The position numbers and the translations under genes are program-made. DNA of 29,865 bases from an uncultured Oscillospiraceae bacterium (GTDB taxonomy: Bacteria; Bacillota; Clostridia; Oscillospirales; Oscillospiraceae), in assembly GCA_934589525.1 (NCBI GenBank), contig CAKTOB010000027.1, positions 1-29,865 of the forward strand, written 5' to 3'. Positions 7,556 through 16,364 of this stretch are shown in pieces (the first letter of the stretch is position 1; each line of letters opens with the position of its first letter). Under the pieces are notes generated by a model. The model saw nothing but the letters and a program-made list of their open reading frames with translations, did not search any database and was not told the origin of the DNA.

Positions 7556-8749
7556 ATGGAAGACCTGCCCGGCCGGATTCTGACGGCCTGCCGCACGGAG
7601 CTCTGCGGCCTGTATCCCGGGCTCAACGGGGCCTTTGCCTGCCTGCCCCAAAGGCCCGGGGCAAGGATGGGGACAGACGGCGCCTTTTTATATGTGCCGG
7701 ATGCCATCGTCCGGCTCTACGCCCAAGACCCGGCGGCGGTGCGGCGGGGGTATCTGCATATGCTGCTGCACTGTCTCTACCTTCACATCCGGGTGCCGGA
7801 CCGGGTAGACCCTCAGGACTGGGGACTGGCCTGTGATATCTGGACCGAAAAATTTGTGGAGGACCTGCACCAGAGCCGTCTGTCCCCCTCTACGGCCTTT
7901 CAAAAGGAGGTGTTCTCCCAGGTTCGGGGAACCCCCTGGGATATTTTAAAGCAGCTGCCCGGCCTTCCCTATGGGCGGGAAGCGCTCCAAAAGACCGTGG
8001 CCTTTGACGACCACAGTCTGTGGACACCCGATCTTCCCCAAGAGCTCTGCCGCCGCTGGGAAGGCCTGGGCTCCTCCGGTGAGGGCCTGGGCGCAGGCAG
8101 CCGGGGCAAAATGGGCGGCAGCGGGGAACAGGACACCGGGGATTTAAAAGGCCCGCTGTACGATTTTCGCCGGTATCTGCGGCGCTACACCCTGCCGAAG
8201 GAGGAGCTGGAGCCGGATGAAGAGAGCTTTGACTACATTCCCTACCACCTGGGGATGACCCTCTACGGCAATATGCCCTTGCTGGAGCCTCTTGAATACA
8301 AGGAGGTCCGCCGCCTGGATGCCCTGGCCATCGCCATTGACACCTCCGCCTCCTGCGACAAGGTCCTGGTCAACCGGTTTTTGCGGGAGACCTACGGGAT
8401 TTTCAGCACCCAGGAGAACTTTTTCCGCAAAATGCAGGTGGTGTTTTTTCAGTGCGACTGCTGCTTGCAGGACAAAGCCCTGGTGCGCTCCCCCCGGGAA
8501 TGGGAGGACTACGGAAAAACCTTAAAAATCAAGGGCCGGGGCGGCACGGATTTTACCCCGGTGTTCCGGGAGATCCAGGCCATGCGGGACAGGCGGGAGC
8601 TGCCAAAGCCCCGGGCGCTGCTGTATTTTACGGACGGAGACGGCTTTTACCCCCGGCAGCCGGATTATGAGACGGTTTTTGTACTGGCGGGGCCAAAAAA
8701 GCACCCGGAACTGGTGCCCAAATGGGCGAAGATCCTGACACTGGATTAG
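7556..8749 (+). CDS. Metallopeptidase-like/VWA-like protein (DUF2201 type)
   Basis: Cytoplasmic protein of 397 residues with two recognisable parts. The N-terminal half resembles the putative metallopeptidase domain of DUF2201 proteins, but the expected HExxH reads HMLLH (residues 68-72, followed by CLYLH), so the catalytic Glu is replaced by Met. A Gly/Ser-rich linker occupies about 176-202. The C-terminal half is a VWA-like domain with an intact metal-ion site: DTSAS at about 262-266, the Thr of GGTDF near 331, and TDGDG near 358-362. Proteins of this type pair with MoxR AAA+ ATPases, as here. ATG 7556 is chosen because TAGGAGG precedes it; an in-frame upstream start at 7487 overlaps the previous gene and lacks a site. 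The substrate or client is unknown. Confidence 0.88.
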   Translation: MEDLPGRILTACRTELCGLYPGLNGAFACLPQRPGARMGTDGAFLYVPDAIVRLYAQDPAAVRRGYLHMLLHCLYLHIRVPDRVDPQDWGLACDIWTEKFVEDLHQSRLSPSTAFQKEVFSQVRGTPWDILKQLPGLPYGREALQKTVAFDDHSLWTPDLPQELCRRWEGLGSSGEGLGAGSRGKMGGSGEQDTGDLKGPLYDFRRYLRRYTLPKEELEPDEESFDYIPYHLGMTLYGNMPLLEPLEYKEVRRLDALAIAIDTSASCDKVLVNRFLRETYGIFSTQENFFRKMQVVFFQCDCCLQDKALVRSPREWEDYGKTLKIKGRGGTDFTPVFREIQAMRDRRELPKPRALLYFTDGDGFYPRQPDYETVFVLAGPKKHPELVPKWAKILTLD

Positions 8750-8774
8750 GGACTTTACCTATAGGAGAACATCT

Positions 8775-10277
8775 ATGGATATTCAAAAAGCAAAAGAAGA
8801 AATCAAAAACACCCTGGCGGCCTATCTGCAAAAGGATGCTGATGGGAACTACCGCTATCCTCTTGTAAACCAGCGGCCCCTGCTGCTGATCGGCCCTCCC
8901 GGGGTGGGGAAGACCGCCATCGTGGAGCAGGCGGCCCGGGAGGCGGGGCTTCCCATGGTCAGCTACACCATGACCCATCACACCCGGCAAAGCGCCGTAG
9001 GCCTGCCCAAAATCACGGAGCGGGACTACTGCGGGCAGCATTTTTCCGTGACGGAGTATACCATGAGCGAGATCATCGGCGCGGTGTACGCCGCCATGGA
9101 CCGGTCCGGGAAGGGGGAGGGGATCTTGTTCCTGGACGAGATCAACTGCGTTTCGGAAACCCTGGCCCCCACCATGCTGCAATTTCTGCAAAACAAGACC
9201 TTCGGAACCCACGCCCTGCCCCTGGGCTGGATCATCGTGGCGGCGGGCAATCCCCCGGAGTATAACAAGTCCGTCCGGGAGTTTGACGTGGTGACCCTGG
9301 ACCGCATCCGTTGGATTTCCGTGGAGGCCAGCGTGGAGGCCTTTCTGGACTACGGCGCGGCGGCGGGGCTTCACGGGGCGGTGCTGAGTTTTCTGGGGCT
9401 GAAGCCGGAAAAATTCTACCATGTGAGCCGTCAGGAGGACCAATTGCGCTATGTCACCGCCCGGGGCTGGGAGGACCTTTCCAGGCTCTTGCAAAGCTGC
9501 GAGGAGCTGGGGCTGCCGGTGGGGGAGGAGCTGGTCCGGGAGTTTTTAAACCTGGAGGAAACGGCCCGGGATTTTACGGCCTACTATTTGCTCTACCGGA
9601 AATACGGCCGGGACTACGGTGTGCCGGACCTGTTGGCGGGAACGGCCTCCAAAGAGGAGTGGAACGCCCGGGCGGCCCTGGCCCGGCAGGGGGACTTTAC
9701 GGAGCGGTTCACCCTGGTCAACCAGGTGCTGGAGGCCCTGCGCCACACCGCCCGGGACTATGGGGCCGCGGACCGGCTGGCCCAGGCCCTCCACCAGAGC
9801 CTGACGGCCTTTATAAACGGAAAAGAGCCCCTGGAGAACTTTACCCAGGCCCGCCGGAAGGCCCTGGAGACCAAGCGGCAGTTTAAGCTTGCCGGTACCG
9901 GGGAACTGAACCTGGAAGGCAAGGTTTTAAAGCAGATGGAAGACTGGTGTCAGGCGGCGGCGCAAAACCGCCTCCGGGAGAAAAAGAATCAGGATGCCTT
10001 TGTAAAAGAGGCCTTTGCCCGGTTCCTTTCCCAGCGGCAGGAGCAAATTTTCGCCATGGGCCGGGGGCTTGAAAACGCCATCGGCTTTTTGACGGACTGC
10101 TTTGGAGACGGCCAGGAGCTGACCCTGCTTCTGACCCAGATCACCCACAGCCCGGAGATCATGGACTACATCACCCTTTTAGGCTGCGACAGCTATCTGG
10201 CCCTCTGCGACCGGCTGCAATGCCAGAAAAACGAACAGGCGCTGCGGAAGGCCTGCCTGGAGGCCGCAGAAAAGTAA
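8775..10277 (+). CDS. MoxR-like AAA+ ATPase
   Basis: AAA+ ATPase of 500 residues, third gene of the set, starting 25 bases after the VWA gene with AGGAGA upstream. It shows Walker A GPPGVGKT (residues 40-47), Walker B ILFLDEIN (117-124), a sensor-1 Asn in AAGNP (156-160) and arginines in DRIRW (176-180) placed as candidate arginine fingers. The C-terminal 300 residues are helical and without a motif I can name. MoxR ATPases act with VWA proteins as remodelling or metal-insertion chaperones; the adjacent VWA protein is the obvious partner. No terminator is visible before the next promoter, so some read-through into the glycan block is possible. Confidence 0.9.
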   Translation: MDIQKAKEEIKNTLAAYLQKDADGNYRYPLVNQRPLLLIGPPGVGKTAIVEQAAREAGLPMVSYTMTHHTRQSAVGLPKITERDYCGQHFSVTEYTMSEIIGAVYAAMDRSGKGEGILFLDEINCVSETLAPTMLQFLQNKTFGTHALPLGWIIVAAGNPPEYNKSVREFDVVTLDRIRWISVEASVEAFLDYGAAAGLHGAVLSFLGLKPEKFYHVSRQEDQLRYVTARGWEDLSRLLQSCEELGLPVGEELVREFLNLEETARDFTAYYLLYRKYGRDYGVPDLLAGTASKEEWNARAALARQGDFTERFTLVNQVLEALRHTARDYGAADRLAQALHQSLTAFINGKEPLENFTQARRKALETKRQFKLAGTGELNLEGKVLKQMEDWCQAAAQNRLREKKNQDAFVKEAFARFLSQRQEQIFAMGRGLENAIGFLTDCFGDGQELTLLLTQITHSPEIMDYITLLGCDSYLALCDRLQCQKNEQALRKACLEAAEK

Positions 10278-10300
10278 CAGTAGATTTTTTGTCAAAACGG

Positions 10301-10309
10301 TGGTATAAT
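10301..10309 (+). promoter_or_regulatory. Extended -10 promoter of the glycosyltransferase block
   Basis: TGGTATAAT at 10301-10309 is a perfect extended -10 element (TGn plus TATAAT), 39 bases before the GTG start at 10348. No good -35 is present at the usual distance, which is typical of extended -10 promoters. Confidence 0.65.
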
Positions 10310-10347
10310 AGCCCTATCTAGCCATTTGCAACCGAGGAGGGAAGAAC

Positions 10348-11130
10348 GTGGACAAGCCAGCAGGCGCTTTTCGGCATCAGGTGAATAAGGCCTCGCTGCC
10401 CGTGTGTCCCATTCTGGGGGTGCAGATCGCGGCCATTGATATGCCCTGGCTGCTGGACTTTACCCGGCGGAACCTGAAGCTGCTCTCCGGGGACTATATC
10501 TGCGTGTCCAATGTCCATACCACCGTCACGGCGTTTCAAGACCCCGGCTATATGCAGGTCCAGAACGGGGGCATTCTGGCCATTCCCGATGGGGGCCCCC
10601 TGTCCACCACCGGCCGCCGCAGAGGCTTCCGGGCCATGAGACGGGTCACGGGGCCGGACTATATGCAGCAGGCCATTGCCGCCGGTATTTCCAAGGGGTG
10701 GCGGCACTATTTTTACGGCAGCACGCCGGAGACCCTGGAAAAAATGGAAAAGAACCTGCGGGCCCGGTATCCCGGCATTCAGATTGCGGGTACCTTCAGC
10801 CCCCCCTTTCGCCCCATGACCGAGGATGAGGAGCAGGCCCTTCAAAAAGAGCTTTGGGAAAAGCAGCCGGACTTCCTCTGGGTGGGCCTGGGAGCCCCCA
10901 AGCAGGAAATCTGGATGCACGACCACCAGGGCAAGGTTCCCGGGCTTATGGTGGGGGTGGGGGCCGCCTTTGACTATGCGGCGGAAAACATCTACCGCGC
11001 CCCGGACTGGATGCAGCGGCACAACTTGGAATGGTTCTATCGGCTGCTGCAAGACCCCAAGCGGCTGTTCCCCCGGTATCTCTACACCAATACGCTTTAT
11101 CTCATCGAAGCGGATTTGCGAGGAAAATAA
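10348..11130 (+). CDS. WecG/TagA/CpsF-family glycosyltransferase
   Basis: Family GT26 enzyme of 260 residues, the usual length. These enzymes transfer a sugar, often N-acetylmannosamine(uronic acid), from a nucleotide donor to an undecaprenyl-linked acceptor at the inner membrane face, committing it to teichoic acid or capsule-like polymer synthesis. Visible hallmarks are NVHTT (55-59), the catalytic-Asp region IPDGGPL (D81) and GAPKQE (182-187), followed by the FDYAAENIYRAPDWMQ segment and a basic C-terminal tail that contacts the membrane. The start is GTG, set by GAGGAGGG seven bases upstream. It is first in a run of four glycosyltransferase genes, with two bases between its stop and the next ATG. 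The exact sugar cannot be read from the sequence. Confidence 0.92.
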   Translation: MDKPAGAFRHQVNKASLPVCPILGVQIAAIDMPWLLDFTRRNLKLLSGDYICVSNVHTTVTAFQDPGYMQVQNGGILAIPDGGPLSTTGRRRGFRAMRRVTGPDYMQQAIAAGISKGWRHYFYGSTPETLEKMEKNLRARYPGIQIAGTFSPPFRPMTEDEEQALQKELWEKQPDFLWVGLGAPKQEIWMHDHQGKVPGLMVGVGAAFDYAAENIYRAPDWMQRHNLEWFYRLLQDPKRLFPRYLYTNTLYLIEADLRGK

Positions 11131-11132
11131 AA

Positions 11133-12311
11133 ATGAATATACTCATCGTTCACAATCTCTACCAGATCCCCGGTGGGGAGGAGGTAGTGGCACGCGGTGA
11201 GCAGAAAATGCTGCAGGCCCATGGCCACAGGGTTCTGACCTACTTCCGAAATAATGGAGAGCTTTCAGAATTTCCTTTGTGGAAGAAAATGTGCCTGCCT
11301 TTTTCTGTTCTTTGGAACCCCAGAACCTACCGGGAAGTCCGGAAAATCATTCGGGAAAACAAAATAGACCTGGTCCATGTACACAATACCCTGATGCTGG
11401 TTTCTCCCGCGGTATACTATGCCGCCCGGAAGGAAGGGGCGGCGGTGGTGCAGACCGTCCATAATTTTAGGCTCCTGTGCCCCGGGGCCACCTTCTACCG
11501 CCAGGGCCATGTGTGCGAGGACTGTGTGGAAAAGGGCCTGGGCTGCGCCCTGAGGCACCGGTGCTACCGGGGAAGATTTGCCCAGACCCTGTGCTGCGTG
11601 CTCTCCATGAAGCTCCACCGGGCCACGGGGATCTACAGAAAGCTGACTTATATCTGCCTGACGGAATTTAACCGTCAGAAGCTGCTGAAGCTGCCGGGGC
11701 TCTGCCCGGAGCGGGTCTTTGTCAAGGCCAACGCCGTGGAGCAGACCCTGGAGCCCCTGGCCGGAGACCGGCGCAAAAATCAAATCCTCTTTGCCGGGCG
11801 GCTGGACGAGCTGAAGGGCATCAAGGTTTTGCTGGAGGGCTGGCGGCTTTTAGGGGCGCGTGGGCCGGAGCTTCTGATCTGCGGCAGCGGGCCCCTGGAA
11901 GACTGGTGCCGGGAATTTATAAAAACCCACGGTCTTCACAATGTGCGCCTGTTAGGGTTTGTGCCCAACGACCAAGTTCGGCTTCTGCTGCGGGAGAGCC
12001 GGGCCATGGTTTTGCCCACCCAGTGGTACGAGGGCTTCCCCATGAGCATTGCGGAGGCCTTTTCCATGGGCACCCCGGTGCTGGTATCCCGGCTGGGCAA
12101 CGGCGGCAGCCTGATCGAAGAGGGCGTCACCGGTATGAAATTCCGGGGGGATGACCCCCAGTCGTTGGCGGATACCGTGGCGGCCTTTTGGGAAAGGAAA
12201 CAGGACTGGACCGAGGCGGTGCTTGCCCGATATAAAAAGGACATGGCCCCGGAGGAAAACTACCGGCGGCTTCTGGAAATTTACAAGAAAGCCATGGAGC
12301 AAAGACAATGA
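11133..12311 (+). CDS. GT4-family glycosyltransferase
   Basis: GT-B fold retaining glycosyltransferase of 392 residues. The N-terminal domain begins MNILIVHNLY..PGGEE and carries VHVHNTL and a Cys-rich insertion (LCPG...CEDCV...GC...C) common in one GT4 branch. The C-terminal Rossmann domain contains FAGRLDELKGI and the donor-binding EGFPMSIAEA segment near residues 299-308. The ATG at 11133 is chosen over an upstream in-frame codon because it follows the WecG stop by two bases and begins the canonical first strand; AGGAAAA within the WecG end serves as ribosome site. It probably adds a sugar to the lipid-linked glycan begun by the WecG-type enzyme; donor and linkage are unknown. Confidence 0.9.
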   Translation: MNILIVHNLYQIPGGEEVVARGEQKMLQAHGHRVLTYFRNNGELSEFPLWKKMCLPFSVLWNPRTYREVRKIIRENKIDLVHVHNTLMLVSPAVYYAARKEGAAVVQTVHNFRLLCPGATFYRQGHVCEDCVEKGLGCALRHRCYRGRFAQTLCCVLSMKLHRATGIYRKLTYICLTEFNRQKLLKLPGLCPERVFVKANAVEQTLEPLAGDRRKNQILFAGRLDELKGIKVLLEGWRLLGARGPELLICGSGPLEDWCREFIKTHGLHNVRLLGFVPNDQVRLLLRESRAMVLPTQWYEGFPMSIAEAFSMGTPVLVSRLGNGGSLIEEGVTGMKFRGDDPQSLADTVAAFWERKQDWTEAVLARYKKDMAPEENYRRLLEIYKKAMEQRQ

Positions 12312-13432
12312 AAAATGTGTTGATCCTCAGCAATATTCCAGCCCCCTACCGGACGGCCCTGTTTTCCTATATGCAGTCCGGAGAGCCTAAATACCGCTAT
12401 CAGGTGCTCTACACCAGCCACACCGAGGCAGACCGGGCCTGGAAGGTCTCAGAAGAGGAACTCCGGGACACCTATTTCCTGGATTCCAAAATTCTGCGGG
12501 TCAAGGGTGGAGACGTGGGGGGCACCGCCACCCGGTATATCCACATTCCCTATGGCCTGACCAACATGCTGAACCGGCTCAAGCCCCAGGTGATCATCGG
12601 GGGAGAGTACAATCTCTCCGCGGTGCGGGCGCTGCTGTGGGCCAAGCGCCACGGCGTGCCCTATATCAACATGACAGACGGCACCCTGCGCTCCGAAGCC
12701 TACATCGGCCGGGTGCAGAAGCTGACCCGGAAGCTCCTTATCGGAAAGGCCGATGCCTATCTGGCCAGCGGCACCCGGGCCAAGGAAAAGCTGCTGCACT
12801 GGGGCGCCCCGGAGGAGAAAATCGCCGTGGCCTACCTGACGGTGGACGTGGCCCCCTTTGTAAAGCTTATCCGGCAGCCCCGGGAGGATACGATCCTTTA
12901 TGTGGGCCGGATTTCCCGGGAAAAGGGGCTGGACCTGCTGGTGGAGGCCCTGGCGGCCATGGAAAACAAGAATGCCCGGCTGCGGGTGGTGGGCAATGAC
13001 GTGGACGGCCAGCAGGCGGCGATCCAGGCCCTGGCCGACCGCCTGGGCATCAGCAGCCGGATCGATTGGCTTGGCTACCGGGAAGGGGAAGCCCTGCTGT
13101 CGGAATACGCCGGGGCCAGGGTCTTGGCGGTGCCCTCCCGGTCTGATTGCTTCGGGCTCATTCTGGTGGAGGCGGGCTGCGCCGGGCTGCCGGTGGCGGC
13201 CTCCATCTATGCCGACGGGGCCTGCGACGTGATCACCCCCGGGGAAAACGGCCTGATGGCAGACCCGGAGAGCCCTAAGGAATTTGCAGCCGCTCTGGAT
13301 GCGCTGCTTCGTGCGCCGGAGGTGCCCCAGGCCCTTCGGAAGGCCCTTGGAGAAAAATTCAGCTTTGCCGCCGTGGCCAAGGGCTATGACCAGGCGGTAA
13401 GCATTGCGGAGGGAGGCGGAAGCCATGGCTGA
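12308..13432 (+). CDS. GT4-family glycosyltransferase
   Basis: A second GT-B/GT4 enzyme, 374 residues, beginning MKNVLILSNIPAPYR. The C-terminal domain shows LYVGRISREKGLDLL and the E-x7-E donor-site equivalent in SDCFGLILVEAG near residues 278-290. It overlaps the preceding gene by four bases (ATGA), indicating translational coupling. It is expected to extend the same glycan as its neighbours in the cytoplasm; sugar specificity cannot be inferred. Confidence 0.9.
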   Translation: MKNVLILSNIPAPYRTALFSYMQSGEPKYRYQVLYTSHTEADRAWKVSEEELRDTYFLDSKILRVKGGDVGGTATRYIHIPYGLTNMLNRLKPQVIIGGEYNLSAVRALLWAKRHGVPYINMTDGTLRSEAYIGRVQKLTRKLLIGKADAYLASGTRAKEKLLHWGAPEEKIAVAYLTVDVAPFVKLIRQPREDTILYVGRISREKGLDLLVEALAAMENKNARLRVVGNDVDGQQAAIQALADRLGISSRIDWLGYREGEALLSEYAGARVLAVPSRSDCFGLILVEAGCAGLPVAASIYADGACDVITPGENGLMADPESPKEFAAALDALLRAPEVPQALRKALGEKFSFAAVAKGYDQAVSIAEGGGSHG

Positions 13433-14594
13433 TTTGCCCATTGTGGTGGTGGCCTACAACCGAATAGAGTCCCTAAAGCGGATTTTAGGGAGCCTCCTAC
13501 AGGGGGAATACCCGGAAAGCGCCCCCCTCATCATCAGCATCGACCGGGGGGACAACCAGGATGTTTTAAGCTACGCCCAGAACTTTTCCTGGCCCTTCGG
13601 GGAAAAACAGGTGGTCTATCAGCAGGAAAACCTGGGCCTCAAGCGGCACATTCTAAAGTGCGGCGGCCTGACCCAGAACCACGACGGCATCATCCTTCTG
13701 GAGGATGATCTGTATGTCTCCCCGGATTTTTACCGGTACGCCCTGGAATGCCTGGAATTTGTAAGGGGAAAGGAGAAAATTGCCGGTGTGGCCCTGTATA
13801 ACCACCGGCTCAGCCAGCTGACGGACAAGATTTTTGAGCCCCTGGACGACGGCTATGACAACTGGTATTTCCAATACGCCTGTTCCTGGGGCCAGATGTG
13901 GACAAAGGAACAGTGGGCGCTTTTTGCAAACTGGCTGGAACAAAACGGGGACTATGATTTTGAAAACACCCCCAAGCTCCCCGCCCACATCCGGGACTGG
14001 GGCAAGCACTCCTGGCTTAAATACCACATTGCCTTCACCGTGGAGTCAGGCCGCTTCTTCCTGTACCCAAGGACCGCCCGGACCACCTGCTTTTCCGATG
14101 CCGGGGTGAATTTCTCCGTCAAAACCGGCATGTATCAGGTGCCCATCCTTCAGGGCGGGCGGAAAGGCAAACTGCGTTTTTCAGAGCTTTCGGAATCCCG
14201 GGCGGTGTATGATGCCTGGATGGAAAATCTGTGGCTGCGGACCGCTTTAGGCCGGGAAGACCTGTGCGTGGACCTCTATGGCTCCAAGGAGCGTTTTGAG
14301 GGGAAGGGCTATGTGCTCACCGCGTCGAAGCTCCGGGGGGCAGAGCTGCTGGAAAGCTACGGCCGGGAAATGCGGCCCCAGGAGTGGAACGTGCTGGCAA
14401 AGGTCCCGGGAGAGACGCTTCGGCTCTATCGCCTGGGGCCGACGGCCCAGAAGTGTGCGCCTGCGCCAAAGGAGCGCCGGGCGGATGCGGCCTACCACAT
14501 CCGGGGCATCACTTATCCCTATAAAAAGGTGATATTGTCGCTGTTCTTCCTGGAAACCCTGGAGAAAATCCGGAAAAAAATATTCAAAAAATGA
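13425..14594 (+). CDS. GT-A fold glycosyltransferase (GT2/GNT-I-like)
   Basis: Predicted inverting GT-A glycosyltransferase of 389 residues. It starts MADLPIVVVAYNR with ISIDRGDN after the second strand and has an acidic metal-binding EDDL near residues 92-96, resembling the EDD of GNT-I-like enzymes. A Trp/Tyr-rich acceptor region (WYFQYACSWGQMW) follows, and the C-terminus is strongly basic (KIRKKIFKK) and may contact the membrane. ATG 13425 is chosen because GGAGGGAGG lies just upstream; a TTG 21 bases earlier lacks this. It overlaps the previous gene by eight bases. It is the last gene of the four-gene block, ending at the terminator at 14599-14636. Confidence 0.85.
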   Translation: MADLPIVVVAYNRIESLKRILGSLLQGEYPESAPLIISIDRGDNQDVLSYAQNFSWPFGEKQVVYQQENLGLKRHILKCGGLTQNHDGIILLEDDLYVSPDFYRYALECLEFVRGKEKIAGVALYNHRLSQLTDKIFEPLDDGYDNWYFQYACSWGQMWTKEQWALFANWLEQNGDYDFENTPKLPAHIRDWGKHSWLKYHIAFTVESGRFFLYPRTARTTCFSDAGVNFSVKTGMYQVPILQGGRKGKLRFSELSESRAVYDAWMENLWLRTALGREDLCVDLYGSKERFEGKGYVLTASKLRGAELLESYGREMRPQEWNVLAKVPGETLRLYRLGPTAQKCAPAPKERRADAAYHIRGITYPYKKVILSLFFLETLEKIRKKIFKK

Positions 14595-14598
14595 TCCT

Positions 14599-14636
14599 CA
14601 AGGGTGCGGTCCGCATGAATCGCACCCTTGACCTTT
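14599..14636 (+). terminator. Terminator whose 3' arm carries the next -35 box
   Basis: Ten-base perfect stem CAAGGGTGCG (14599-14608) / CGCACCCTTG (14621-14630), a 12-base loop and then ACCTTTTTT. It follows the glycosyltransferase stop by four bases. The last three bases of the stem form the start of TTGACC, the -35 of the alpha-glucosidase promoter. Confidence 0.85.
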
Positions 14637-14656
14637 TTTGGTGAGAAAGATATAAT
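14628..14656 (+). promoter_or_regulatory. Promoter of the alpha-glucosidase gene
   Basis: TTGACC (14628-14633), exactly 17 bases, TATAAT (14651-14656): a near-consensus sigma-A promoter 32 bases before the GTG start. The -35 overlaps the terminator's 3' arm and T-run. Confidence 0.85.
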
Positions 14657-14687
14657 GTAGGGAAGAGCAAGAAATGGGGGATGGACC

Positions 14688-16340
14688 GTGAAGCAAACCC
14701 AATGGTATAAAGATACCGTATTTTATCAAATCTGGCCCAGAAGCTTTATGGATGGCAACGGCGACGGCATGGGGGACCTGTATGGGGTGCTTCAAAAGCT
14801 GGACTATATCAAAAGCCTGGGCTGCGGCGGCATTTGGTTTTCCCCGCTGTATCCCTCCGGCGGGGTGGACTGCGGCTACGATGTCTCGGACTATATGGAT
14901 ATTGACCGGATGTTCGGCGGCATGGAGGCCTTTCGGGCGGTGCTGGAAGGGGCTCACAGCCGGGGGATGAAGGTCATTATGGACCTGGTCATCAACCACA
15001 CCAGCGACGAGCATGAATGGTTCCAGAAAAGCCGCCGCCGGATCGAGCCCTATACGGACTACTATATCTGGCGGCCCGCCAAGAAAAACGGGAAGCTGCC
15101 CAACAACTGGGACTCCCATTTTGAGGGCAAGGCCTGGACCTATGACCCCATCCGCAAGGAATACTATCTGCATCTGTTTGCGGTCAAGCAGCCGGATCTG
15201 AATATGGATAACCCCTTGGTCCGGGAGGAAGTCAAAAAAATTATGGGCTTCTGGTTGGAATTGGGGGTGGACGGCTTCCGGGAGGACGTGATCACCTTCA
15301 TTTCCAAAAAGCCGGGGCTTCCCAATGACCGCTTGATGCCGGTGTATAAGGGGTTATTTCACTACAACCACGGGCCGAAAATCCACGAATACCTGTCAGA
15401 GTTCCGGGATTCGGTGCTGAAAAACTACGACTGCATGACCCTGGCGGAGGCCCCCATGGTGACCCCCAAGATCGCCCTGCGCTACATCCGGGAGGGGAAA
15501 GACCAGGTGTTCAGCATGATGATCCAGAATGCCGCCATGTGCGCCGACTGCCTGTTCCAGGACTTTTTCCCCATGAAATTCTCCCTCAAACGGCTGAAAA
15601 GAGCCTACCGTCTGTGGCAGCGGAAGCTGGAGGGCCGGGGCTGGAATATGCTGTTCCTGGAAAACCACGACCACCCCAGAATCGTTTCCCGGTACGGCAG
15701 CGAGCACTTCCGGGAGCAGAGCGCCAAAATGCTGGCGGCCATGTATTTATTCCAGAAGGGCACCCCCTTCGTCTATCAGGGCCAGGAGATCGGCATGACC
15801 AACTGGCACCCGGGGAGCCCGGAGATGTACGAGGACGTGGCCTCCCTCTATTACTTTGACCACTATGCCCAGCACATGACCCCCCGGGCAAGACTCCACA
15901 GGCTCTGGCGCTGCTCCCGGGATTCCGCCCGGACGCCCATGCAGTGGGACGGGGGCGAAAACGCCGGCTTCACCACCGGAACCCCCTGGTTTTACGTCAA
16001 TGACAACTACCGCCAGATCAATGTGGCCGATCAGGACCGGGACCGGAACTCGGTGCTCAATTTCTACCGATTGGCCATCGCCCTGCGCAAGCGGCTCAGC
16101 TGCGTCCGCTGGGGCATCTACAAAGAGTACACCAAGGGCTCCAAGTGGCTCTATCAGTACTCCATGGGGGACAGTCGGCAGCGGATCTTGGTCATCTGCT
16201 CCTTTAGCGCCCGCCGCCAGCACTACAAGCCCCCCAGGGACTTCCGCCTGGAGGATGGCAAGCTGATTTTGTGCAATTACCAAGACCCCATCCCCGGAAC
16301 CCTGCAGCCCTATGAGACCAGGGTTTATTTGTGGAAATAA
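14688..16340 (+). CDS. malL: GH13 alpha-glucosidase, oligo-1,6-glucosidase type
   Basis: Cytoplasmic glycoside hydrolase family 13 enzyme of 550 residues, the normal length for oligo-1,6-glucosidases; no signal peptide. All catalytic regions are present: region I DLVINH (99-104), region II GVDGFREDV with nucleophile D200, region III TLAEA with acid/base E254, and region IV FLENHD with D328. The residue after the nucleophile is Val (V201), the choice linked to alpha-1,6 activity (isomaltase) rather than maltase. Region III is unusual in reading LAEAP where VGEMP is common. The start is GTG with the G-rich site ATGGGGGATGG. It sits between glycosyltransferase genes but has its own promoter, so it may process storage or dietary glucans rather than the envelope glycan. 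Confidence 0.92.
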   Translation: MKQTQWYKDTVFYQIWPRSFMDGNGDGMGDLYGVLQKLDYIKSLGCGGIWFSPLYPSGGVDCGYDVSDYMDIDRMFGGMEAFRAVLEGAHSRGMKVIMDLVINHTSDEHEWFQKSRRRIEPYTDYYIWRPAKKNGKLPNNWDSHFEGKAWTYDPIRKEYYLHLFAVKQPDLNMDNPLVREEVKKIMGFWLELGVDGFREDVITFISKKPGLPNDRLMPVYKGLFHYNHGPKIHEYLSEFRDSVLKNYDCMTLAEAPMVTPKIALRYIREGKDQVFSMMIQNAAMCADCLFQDFFPMKFSLKRLKRAYRLWQRKLEGRGWNMLFLENHDHPRIVSRYGSEHFREQSAKMLAAMYLFQKGTPFVYQGQEIGMTNWHPGSPEMYEDVASLYYFDHYAQHMTPRARLHRLWRCSRDSARTPMQWDGGENAGFTTGTPWFYVNDNYRQINVADQDRDRNSVLNFYRLAIALRKRLSCVRWGIYKEYTKGSKWLYQYSMGDSRQRILVICSFSARRQHYKPPRDFRLEDGKLILCNYQDPIPGTLQPYETRVYLWK

Positions 16341-16364
16341 TGAAAAGTTAGGAGCGGACAGAAC

